33,599 nt of DNA, taken from Conidiobolus incongruus B7586 (lineage: Eukaryota > Entomophthoromycota > Entomophthoromycetes > Entomophthorales > Conidiobolaceae). The position numbers and the translations under genes were made by a program. The notes under the pieces are model-generated. The model did no database searches and was not told the origin of the DNA. It saw only the letters and a list, made by a program, of their open reading frames with translations. Below, in pieces: positions 1 to 10,254 of this stretch; the stretch's first letter is position 1, and each line of letters begins with the position of its first letter. The DNA lies in assembly GCA_000697335.1 (NCBI GenBank), contig JNEM01016265.1, positions 1 to 33,599 of the forward strand, in the 5' to 3' direction.

Positions 1-589
1 TTAATTAAATATATTTATATTTAACCATAATATTTTAAGTAAAAGTATTTTAATAAAAAATAATTATATTTTTTATATATTTTATATTATTTTTTTCAAA
101 AATTAATAATATAATAGAAAAATCAGAAATTTAAAAATCTACTATTTTATTTTCTTTAAACTTATAAAAGTATAAAATCATTATTGACTTTTTTCATTAA
201 GTCTTGGTTAAAAAGGATTATGTATATTTGTAATCTTTATTATTTTGATTTTTTATATTTTATAGTTAAAATAAAGTTAGGTTTTATTAATCTCAAAGTA
301 AATTAATCAGACAAAAATTATTAGAATTAGTAATCAAAAAAAGAACTTTTTATTAAAATTAATAAGCAAATCTAATATATCTTTGGAGAAATACTATTTC
401 TCTCAATATAGTAATTATGAATTCTTATGATTCCCCAAATAAAATTAAATAAACAAATCTTTAATAATGAACTAGTAAAATAACTGATTAAATAAATTTC
501 TCACCAATAATTTGACTATTATTAAAACTTTTAATAATATAATAATTTATTTAGTTTTAGAAAAATTTAATTATATAAAATATTTATAT
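1..589. other. AT-rich flank, no gene seen
   Basis: Very AT-rich sequence at the left edge, downstream of the reductase relic that follows on the minus strand. No open frame with family motifs, no tRNA-like fold and no long repeat was seen. It would hold the 3' untranslated end of the relic if that is still transcribed. Confidence 0.5.
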
Positions 590-3500
590 TTAAAATTTGC
601 AATAAAAAAAATTAATCAATTTTAAAACAACTGGTGAGCATTGTAATAATACTTTTGAATTTTTACAAGTAAACTGTATATCCAAATCCACTTGATTTCC
701 ATTAAAGAACTCATCAAAGAATTCGGTCAATGAGGCAATTGGATTCACTTCGACATCTTGGTACTTGGGATTGGTCTTGAGTTCTTTTAGGTATTGCTCG
801 ATTGGGACTATATCAAATTTGTAGCCATTACTTCTCATGCTGTTGACAACAACTTGCCATGAAGTGAAATGAGGACTATAAATGTGATTATATTCTTTAA
901 CACTGGGGTCATAATTCTGACCAAGTTGATAAAGTGTTTTAGCAACTATATCAATAGGAACCCAATTGAATTTTTGTTCTACAATATCAGGAAACATTCT
1001 CATGACTTGAACAGATTTGAGAAATAGAGGAACATGCTCGCGTATATTCCAAACACCATTTGTGGAATCACCACTGATTTGACCAATTCTATGTACTCGA
1101 AGAGTGAAACCAAAATACTTAGCCCATTGACTACAAATATGCTCGGCAACTAATTTGGAGAGATTGTAACCATTACAAGCATCTAACTGAGTGAGTTTGA
1201 GAGGCAATTCCTGCTCAGAAACCAAATTTTGACCTTCTAACCTGGTTGGGAAAGTGGCACCAATTGATGACACAAAGTTAAATATGGGTTGAGAGTGACA
1301 ATCCACGGCAAGTTTGAGTAAATTCACGGTGGATGTGATACAATCTTCGAACATGGATAATCCTTTGAGGAAGTCCATTCGCCAGCCTACTTGGTAAATA
1401 TTCGTACAGGTCTGTGTGATTTGGTGGTATTCTTCAGTGGATAGTCCGAGTAATTGTTGCTCTAGAGTGACTCCATAACTCACTATTTTGGATAGCTGAG
1501 CTTCAGTTAGTTTGATTTTGCGATCTTTTAAAGATTCTAATACTTTGTTATGTGCTGTTTGATGATTATCAGATCTTACTATAGTGTAAATTCTCCTAAT
1601 GTCGAGACCTTGAGTCAGTATTAGCAATAGAAAATATTCAAGTTCTCCATTAGCTCCAGTGATGACGACCACCTTTTCATTCTCATGAGGTTGGCTATAA
1701 CTCTTTAAGTTGATATCTGGAAATTTCTGCGTGAATCTTCCAATTGTAGTATTTACCTCTAGTTGAAGAGAAATTAATTTTCCAATATGATTACTTTTAA
1801 TATTGTTTTCACTTTGAAAAATATATAAACTAAGTTTTTCCACTGTAACATATTCATAAATATCATTAATTATAATATTACAATTGATAATACTCTTTAA
1901 GAATAAATTTTTAAGTTTTAAAGAAGATAGAGAATTTATTGTATAATTGAAATATGAGACATTTTGAATAATTGATTTACCAGGTAAGCAAAGGTTAAGA
2001 CATTCTATAATAAGTTGCTTCATCTCATCAATGTCTTTAGGAGCCACTTTATCATCTTTGGTAATAATTTCATTACCCACACTGTCAATTAAATCTTTAA
2101 ACTCTCTTTAGAATAATTGATAACATCTACTTCTCAAGTTTCCCTTAACTGTGATAGGCAAACTTTTTCTGGTGCAATAAGAAGGTAGTATACCATTTCT
2201 GGATAAATTTTACTATGACTTGGAGCGATTTCATTTGTCTGTTCGATATATTGGCTGACGGTAGGTTTAAATTGATACTGATCTAGTCCCTCGGCCGATT
2301 GAGAATTCAGTTCAATTAAGTCACTATTCATAATATGATTTTTTTTCCTAAGATTGCATACGCCTTGACATATGGACACTTATTGATAACTTATTCCGTT
2401 GCAAGTGGGTTAGTTTTCTCACCAGTAATGTGTACAAGAATATCGTTGGATTCCATACAATAATTGAGATAGAACGGATCTTGAAAGACTACTTCAAAAA
2501 GTTCTCCAGTTGGAAAATCGCCATTTTCACTATATTTGTCAGCATGAACTAAAGAATCTTCCTCTCATTTAATGATTAACTAGACAATAATCATTTCACC
2601 AGCAACTGGCTTAAAACAAGATTTAAAACTCTCCAATGAAGCGTATGATAACCGATAATTCCCAATTTTTCTTCAATAACGCCTTCTAAACATAGTGCAA
2701 CTTTGAACAGTTTAAATGCAGTATTAGGTAATACCTTCCATTCAATAATTTGTTGAATATAACGGGATAGTAATGGAGCTCCTGCAAATTCAATCACTTT
2801 TACAGATTTTAAATAGTTCTTTACAGTTTTAATTGATTGCTGTTTGAAATAATCCATTAGATGAATTAATAAAACTGGAAGAATTTTCACTCTGTTTGCT
2901 CTTGATTTTTCAATCTTTGTAGCGATAGTTTGCGATGAGTACTGAGGACCAGATGGAATAATAAATGAAAAAGCCACAAGTTTCCTCCAGCATATAGGAT
3001 ATGTGATAGGGTTGAGAAGACCTACTGCATGGAACAAGGGCTGAAATACTAAAACAAGACTTCGATCTTCTTGTAAATGACCATCCGTTTTGATTTTTTT
3101 AGACTTTTGGCCAAATGAATTTCCATTCCTTAATCATGATAGTTTGGGGAAACTCGTAGAATCTGAGTAGTGAACATAGTAAACTAATTGGTTGTATTCA
3201 ATATCATTACTTGATATTGGATGTAAGAGAAAAAGATTATAGGGTTTAATTTGTTGAAACTTTAATCTGAATCTTTGAAATTAAATGAATTTCTAGTAGT
3301 AGCTCCTTACACCCCAATGCAACTGATTCCATACCCTGTTGATACACAAGTATCTTGGATTACAATTGAGTGACTCAATTAACAATTGCTTCAACTGGAA
3401 TTCCTTTGAGAAATTGTCAGTGAAACCAGATTAGACATCATTAGGCCATAAACATTCCATTAATCAATATCAGAGTAAGGTAAAAATGCTAAAACTTGAT

Positions 3501-3720
3501 TACTTTGAAGAATATTTTTAGTGATATCATGAGCCAATTGGTTACTGAAATAGCAAGTGATAGGATATATTTGATTTAATGTTAAACTAATATATGATTC
3601 AATATTAGTGGTTGGAATTATTATTGATTCATATTGACTATAGTTTTCAGAGTTAAATTTTAATAAATCAATATAACAACTTCTTAGTTTATTTAATTTT
3701 ATTGCTTTTGACATCATTTT
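590..3720 (-). pseudogene. Decayed NRPS-like reductase (adenylation - carrier - thioester reductase)
   Basis: Read on the minus strand, the pieces fall in the order of an NRPS-like carboxylic acid reductase. In that family an A domain activates an acid, a carrier domain holds it as a thioester and an NAD(P)H reductase domain releases an aldehyde or alcohol. A-domain traces run from about 3720 to 2130: VLAFLPYSDID, a weakened A3 motif (SDSTSFPK), PLFHAVGL, the A8-like NDILVHITGEKTNP and PSHSKIYPEM. These lie in different frames separated by several stops and shifts, so the front is broken. From 2080 to 590 one frame stays open for about 496 codons: a carrier motif with its serine (INSLSSLKL), then the reductase domain with VVVITGAN, NFVSSIG, GYNLSK (the YxxxK pair) and RIGQISGDS. 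The third glycine of the Rossmann loop is replaced (TGANGELE). No good start codon begins this frame. The family is clear; the substrate cannot be told. It is an ordinary host gene relic, most likely non-functional as a whole. Confidence 0.8.
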
Positions 3721-6171
3721 TTGTAAACCAATTTATTAATTAAAGGATTTAATAAGTATTTATACTTTTTAAAATGGAGTGTATCTTATTAGGAAATTTT
3801 TTATCAAGTATTATGAATATGATAAATAAGTTAAAAAATTTGATTTTATTTAGTTTTAAATTCAAAAGAATTTTTTTTTAAAATTATTAATGAAATAATA
3901 AATTAATTTACAACTAATTATTAATTTATTTTATTAATTATATTCTTTTTATTTTCTTTTTATTAAATTAATTTTATTTTTCATCATTATAAGATTTCAC
4001 ATTTTATATTTCATAGATGGGCTTAATAAAAATGAAAACACATTCATTTATTATTTTAAATAAACTAGAATGGGAATATAATTCTAGTGTAATTGTCATA
4101 ATAATGTATTTTGATTTATGCTTATTAACCTTAAATATACTAGTTATTTTTTGTCAAATTTTGAATAATATAACATTTTTCTGGGTATGATTTGTACCAA
4201 TGAAATCCAATTTTGATTAATTATCTGAATTGGTTGAGAATATTAGTAAACTTGAGCTCAAAAAAGTTTATAGAGTGTAGAGAAAATTGCGGGTATTTTG
4301 AAATTGATTTCATCAAGTTAATATTTTTCTCAGCAGCTTTTAATTATAGTGGCCTATCTAGGATTTTTGATTAAGATTACAAGTATTATGTTTTTATGGG
4401 TTAAAGCTGCTATTTTTCAAATGATATTTTTAGTTTTTGTTTGTATATTTATATTCTTACCTTGAATAGCTGTAATTGTAATTACACAATCCAGTCAAAT
4501 GTTATTTAATAAATAATATTTGTTGAATACTACTCCATTGGTTAAAACTTGATAATATTTATTTCAATTATCAACTGTTTTATGTAGTTATCCAAAATAT
4601 CTAGCAATAGACTAAAATAAATTATATGTAAAAAATTATTTAATCATCATTATGAGTTTAATTAAAGAGTCATTGGAGATTTTTAAAATTCTAAAAAAAT
4701 ATGAGGAATAATGAAGAGAGTGGTAAGTTTAATAAATTTTAACTAAGATTTATTAAAATTACGATTTATAGCAATTGTGCATAAAATATATTTGGAATTA
4801 GTAATCTAATAAAGGATTATTCGTCATGTTAAAATTATATCCTTTCTTGAAACAGGTGATCTTTGTTCAAGTTATTGGAATATGATCTAATATAGAAGAC
4901 ATGATATTATTGAATAATGGATAATAATGCTTTATTATTAGTTACAATATTCAACAAAAACTAATATAGTTGAATAAAAATTGTATACTATATAAAATTG
5001 AATATTCTTAATAATGGCATTACATATTATAATGATTTTTAAGTTGTTATATTTAAACATTGTAAGAGGTTGAATATTGGTGTTAATTATATTGATTAAT
5101 AATTAAAAGTTAATTGATATCTGGGATCATAATATTATTAAGCCTTTGGAACAGTTTCAGATTTCTAAAATATTAAATGTTAGTGATATTAATATTTAAG
5201 AACAAAATTGATATTTTGTATTAGTTTCAAAAAACCATTTATATAACAGCATTGATAAATATATTATCAAAGATATATAAAGTTAGTGAAATTCAGGGAA
5301 CTGTTAATCATTCTAAATAATGTGAGTAGAAAAGAATTTATTTAATATTGATATAGAGTTGATTTATCATTATTTAAATGTTTAAAAAAATTACTGGGAT
5401 TATGAATAAAATTAATTTTTTTAAAATTCAGCTAGAAATCCTGAGAATTGGAAATTATATAACAATGATCGATATCCCGTATTTATTTAGATAGTTGACG
5501 ATGTCAATATCACAGTTAAAAATGAGACTTGAACCCGAATTAAAAGTATTGCCAATAAAACTTTTGATCATTTCCTATCACCAATATATTATTTCTGAAA
5601 TAATTATCAATTTCATGTGATGATTATGCCAGAAATCAATTATAATGCAGAAGATTTTAAATGGAAACTTTAAAGCTGTTAAAAGAATGAGATTTAAAGT
5701 ACTAAATAATGATAGATTTACTGAATGATGATTAATGTTAGAATATTAACGAGCTGAACATCCATAAAGGTGGGAAGAGTTGTAGAATTGAGTTTGTATT
5801 CTGGAGGACCTAAAGCATTAATTAAGAATATTTTAAACCATTTTATTTTGATAATTTTGGAATACAAATTTTTTTATCATTTAAAATTAATTTAATTTTC
5901 TATTAAAAATAACAAAATGAATAAAATTAACAAGGTAAAATCAATTTAATATTATATATATTAAGGTTGAACCTGAATTAAATTTTAATAGAAAATAGTG
6001 AAAATAGCCAAAATCAAAATGATATACTTACATATAAATAATTGTTTATTAGATAGAAAGGCTAGCATATTGCATTTATATTATTAGAAAGAATCTAAGC
6101 CTAATGAGTAATAATTAACAACAATTAATTTAATATAACATTACATATTGAATGATTGTTTGATCTTATGT
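3721..6171. other. Long spacer between two relics, no gene recognised
   Basis: About 2.4 kb between the upstream end of the reductase relic and the HIRIP3-like relic. All frames are cut frequently by stops. Some stretches, such as 5440-5830, are less AT-rich than the rest and could be worn coding sequence, but no family motif could be read on either strand. No tRNA, long repeat or terminal inverted repeat was seen. Confidence 0.4.
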
Positions 6172-7665
6172 AGAGATCAATCTGAAGTAGATGAAACCTC
6201 AATTAAACCTCTCACAAGTCAGAGTCGAATTAAGTAATTGCAATCTTCCAAAAGAGGAAAACAGTTTCTAAATCGGTTTATCAAAATGAAGATGAAAGTA
6301 GCAACGAAGATAAAGCAAGACTAAATAAATTTTTATAAATTTTATTTTTAAAATTTATGAAATTAAATAATATTTATAAAAGTTTAAATATAAAAAAAAT
6401 TAAGCCCCTCTAAAATTTCTTTAATATTGAAATTAGTTAATTTTTATTAATTATAAGATTTAACACTATGATTAGTCAGTTCAAATTAAAGAAAAGATCA
6501 AAAGATAAAAAATTTTAAGTTAACAAAAATAGAATTCGCAAATAATGGTAATATTAATTAATAATAATTAAATTCGCAATATTTAATTTTTTTTGATTAT
6601 TAGGAGTAAAGGGTTAAATGGACTTAATAAGAGACAACAGATTAAAAAATTGCAAATTTTGCTCGAGGAATTGGGTGTCAAAGGTCGCCCTAATATTGAA
6701 AAATGTGGTAAGATCGCAATGCTAAGAGAATTAGAAGGTACTGATATTTCCTCAGATTCAGAGACATCTGAGGAATCTGATGCATAGGCAGTTAGCCATC
6801 GTGATGAAAAAGAAACTGAAAATGTTGTTAAGAACATTAAAAATGGCAAAAAAGTAATATAGAGTGATGATGAATTTGAACCTGATAATAAAAGGAAAAG
6901 TGAAAATAGAGATAGAAATGAAAACAAAAACAATGAGGATGATGAAGATGATGAAAATAAGGAAAAAGAAGAAAGTAATGATGAAAATCCAGAGCGCTTT
7001 GTAAGTGCCATTATGTCAATCCTTGATATTAATATCAATCAATTTAATACAAATCAAAATAAGATTCTTCTGACACTAAATCTAAAAGAGTCAAGAAAGT
7101 TAAAGAACCAACAAATTAGCCATTATTCCTTTTCAATAGTACCAGTATAGATTTATATATTTGTTTTATAATAGATGGATCCTTTATAAGAAAAGATCGC
7201 TAAACTCAAGTCATATATTTACGAATGTTGTGTGCAGTAATATGTGGTAACTTAGTCTAATAGTGTGAATGTGAACTCTATTTTAAATTCATCAATAGCT
7301 AAGAGTAAAGTATTAGCTTATATGGATGAAAGAAAACTAATTAGAAAATCAAACAAAATCCTGGAAGAGTTGTTGGGTGTTGAAGGTTGACCTACTGTTG
7401 AAAAATGTCTTCAAGTTGCTGAACTAAGAGAATTGGAAGCTGAAAAGAACAGTAACTTAATTTCATACTCATTTTATAATCCAACTTCTTATCAAACAAT
7501 TTTAAACAGGAATGGATGTATCTAACATTATTGACCCAGACAATAATGAATAATATCACACTCCTCAACTAGATCTAGTAAAAATGCTTCCAATATATTG
7601 AAATCAAAACAAATTGAAAAGGAAGATTCAGAGCTGGATGATATCATAGTAATGTTTTTTTAATA
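6172..7665 (+). pseudogene. Decayed HIRIP3-like (histone-chaperone type) gene with two signature modules
   Basis: Scattered blocks on the plus strand match the HIRIP3 family, nuclear histone-binding proteins with acidic and basic linkers and a conserved C-terminal module. Block 1 (about 6172-6340) reads SEVDETSIKPLTSQSRIK and an acidic piece. Block 2 (about 6604-6784) has the module LLEELGVKGRPNIEKC followed by RELE and a Ser/Glu-rich tail. An acidic, Asn/Lys-rich linker follows to about 7140. Block 3 (about 7175-7450) has EKIAKLKSYIYEC and a second module, ILEELLGVEG then PTVEKC, RELEAEKN. After a plausible intron ending in AG at 7510, block 4 reads GMDVSNIIDPDN, the family's closing motif, then a Ser/Lys-rich and acidic tail to about 7665. 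At least seven in-frame stops and two or more frame changes interrupt it. It could be one gene with an internal duplication, or two tandem copies that decayed together. Family assignment is from memory of motifs and is moderate. Confidence 0.55.
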
Positions 7666-8011
7666 TTATGATAATCGCTATTACTAAATTTTTTAATAAA
7701 ATTAAAATATAATAAAAAATTGGTTTTAAAAAGATATATAAATAATCATACTGAAATGAGCAGGAGAGATTTAACAAAGTTATTTAGGGTTCATCTTTAT
7801 CAAAAAATTCATTAATATACATTATAATACTATTCGTTATTATATCTGAAGGAATGATATTATTCAAATTAAAAAAAAGGTTGAATTAATCTATAACTAT
7901 AGGGAAGTTGAAATTCTATATAATATAGTATCTTAGCTATTCATTTGTTATATTGAATTTATTGATTAGATCCAAATAGATATAAGTATGAAATACTAAA
8001 AAAGATTGATT
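7666..8011. other. Spacer between relic and tRNA, no gene seen
   Basis: AT-rich sequence between the HIRIP3-like relic and the downstream side of the tRNA-Met gene. Frames are short and no motif was recognised. Confidence 0.4.
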
Positions 8012-8016
8012 AAAAA
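8012..8016 (-). terminator. RNA polymerase III T-run terminator of tRNA-Met
   Basis: On the minus strand five T residues follow the tRNA 3' end after five bases. A run of four or more Ts close behind a tRNA is the usual stop signal for RNA polymerase III. Confidence 0.7.
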
Positions 8017-8021
8017 GTAAG

Positions 8022-8094
8022 TGCTCCCTGTCGGGTTCGAACCGACGACCTCGAGATTATGAGACTCACGCGCTGCCAACTGCGCCAAAGAAGC
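8022..8094 (-). tRNA. Elongator tRNA-Met (CAU), no intron
   Basis: A full 73-base cloverleaf on the minus strand. The acceptor stem is GCUUCUU with AGGGAGC, including G-U pairs, then discriminator A. The D-stem GCGC pairs with GCGC. The anticodon loop is CUCAUAA, giving anticodon CAU. The T-arm is GUCGG-UUCGAAC-CCGAC. The anticodon stem keeps the U-U mismatch at its loop end, as in yeast elongator tRNA-Met, and the body resembles that tRNA rather than the initiator, which has a different acceptor stem and GGG/CCC anticodon stem. No intron is present and no CCA is encoded, as expected for a nuclear eukaryotic tRNA. The internal A and B boxes (D- and T-loop regions) are intact, so it is probably functional. 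Confidence 0.95.
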
Positions 8095-10254
8095 TTGTTA
8101 GTTATTTTCCACATATATTTATAACCTATAATCAATATTCATCTTTTTTGATCTTTATTTTGAATTAATATTTACATATTTTTCTATACTTGCATTAAAT
8201 TCATTTCCATCTCTAATTCATTACAATTTTTTTTATATTTTAGAAGTCAATATTCTTTATTTTTTTATCATATATTCTATTATCTTTATTATTCTCCAAT
8301 ATTTTAATTAAATTATTTTTAAATAATCAATATTTGAATTATTTTAATTTATTACAGAACGTTTATTAATGCTAAATATGATTTTTAATATTAAAATTTA
8401 TTTTTAATAATTTATTTTGATATTATTATTTATAAAATTTATTTATTTATTTATTTAATATATTTAAATAATTAATATCAATTATAGTTATATTTTTATT
8501 TATAATATAATAAAAATAATTATAAAATTAAAATTAAATAAATAAAAATTATTTTAAATAATAATAATTAATATAAAAAATTAAAAAAAAATAATAAAAA
8601 TTTTAAAAATTAAATATAATATAAAATTAATATTTTTTTTTATGATTAATAACTTTTTATTATATTTTTAACAAGCTTTTAATATTTAAAATATTTTTTC
8701 ATTAATAATTTAATATATAAAATATTAAATTAATCTATTTTTAGGAATTTTTTAATTACCCAAAGCATTTAAAATCATATTAGCTGCAATTTAGTGAATA
8801 TATTAAATATAATAGCTTTTTAAATTTTTTATATATAAAAAGTCTTTTATTAGCTTTATTTTTATATATTCTGTAATTATCATGCAAAATAATAATTATT
8901 TTTTTATTTATAATAAAAACATTAATTAAAAATTCTTTTATTTATAAAATAATAATAAACTTATTATTAATTAATATATATTAAGAAATATAAATTATTA
9001 ACTATATATAATTATAATTTATCATAATAATTAGTATATGCTAATAAATTCAATATTCATTTATTAGAGCTTTTAAAAGAGATTATTTGAACCTAATATT
9101 TTATTTTATTTTTATATAAATAATTATACAAAATATTTAAAACTTTTTAATAATAATGATATAATTTAAGAACTTTTGTTTTTTGTTATATATTAATAAG
9201 TTAAATTTGATTATGATTATTTTAATTTTTTAGACTTTTATTATATTATAATATATTATTTTATATTTTTATTATTCAAACCAAATTTTAACCTTAATAT
9301 ATATAATATATTTATATAATAAATATTAAATTATTTAAACTATATTTTAATTTAAATAAATAAAACTTTGAATTTATTTTTTTACTCTATTTATAAGTAA
9401 AAATATAATAATTGAAATTAATTTGTTAAATTTAATAAATTTTAAATATATTCTTTTTTAATTATATTATAATAAATATACTAATATTTGATAGTTTCAT
9501 TTAAAAGATAATCTTTATAAGTTATTTAAAAATTTTAAATAATTTTAATAGATATATGGTTAAGTTATAATAATATTAAAATAAAAAACTTTTGATAATT
9601 ATTATATAATATAAATATAAATTTGGATTTTTAAATTATTTTAATAAAAAGATAATTATGAATTAAAATATATATAGTTTGAAAATATTAACTCTTTGAT
9701 ATATTATATATATAATTTATTTTTTTTAAACTAATAATATAGTTGAAAAATCAGTAATTAGAAAATTTAACATTATTTTCTAAATTGATAATTTATATAA
9801 TTAAAAAAATTTTTTAATTATATAATTTTATTATAACTTTTTTGAATATAGATATAATAATTGATATTCTATAAATATAAATAAATTATTATTGTATTAA
9901 TATAATTTGATTTAATTAAAAGATTGAATTTATATATTATTCTAGTGCTTATTTTGAAATTGAGTTGTTATGACAATTAAATTATTAAAATTTTATCTAT
10001 ATTTAAAATATTAATTATTCGATGAAATAAAAGATCAGTAGTAATAGCATCAAAGAAAAAAATTAGTAAGCTATATAATAACTAGAAGATTGTTTTGTTT
10101 AATTTTTATTGTTTTATTTATATTTATGGTAATATTAAATTAAATAGTTGAAAATGGGATTCAAGATGACTGGAATAAAATAGATGCTCAGATTAAAGAT
10201 AAATTATATTTCAAAACTTTAAAAAATTTTGAAATATAAAACGTATTGTGGAGG
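8095..10254. other. Extreme A/T desert, no gene seen
   Basis: About 2.2 kb with hardly any G or C. Bases 8401-8640 contain three G/C in 240 positions, and 8488-8643 is 156 bases of pure A/T. No coding frame, RNA fold or transposon end was recognised. The far right part, from about 10100, would carry the 3' untranslated region of the Ras exchange factor gene. Confidence 0.6.

Noticed and set aside
4330-4470. Hydrophobic open frame of about 47 codons on the plus strand
   Set aside because: AT-rich DNA easily yields hydrophobic frames of this length; no upstream start context or conserved feature was seen.
5525-5550. tRNA T-arm look-alike (GAGACTTGAACCCGAAT)
   Set aside because: The T-stem does not pair properly and no D-arm, anticodon arm or acceptor stem lies at the right distances.
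6583-7038. 151-codon minus-strand frame rich in Ser, Leu and Phe
   Set aside because: It is the antisense of the acidic, Lys/Glu/Asp-rich linker of the HIRIP3-like relic. Low complexity and no motif.
6172-7665. Reassigned genetic code (TAA/TAG read as Gln)
   Set aside because: The relic's stops would fit, but the intact genes end in TAA or TAG at the expected family ends, with no internal TAA or TAG in their exons. Decay explains the relic better.
7990-8105. Protein-like frame APCRVRTDDLEIMRLTR across the tRNA
   Set aside because: It is the translation of the tRNA-Met complement, a common annotation artefact.
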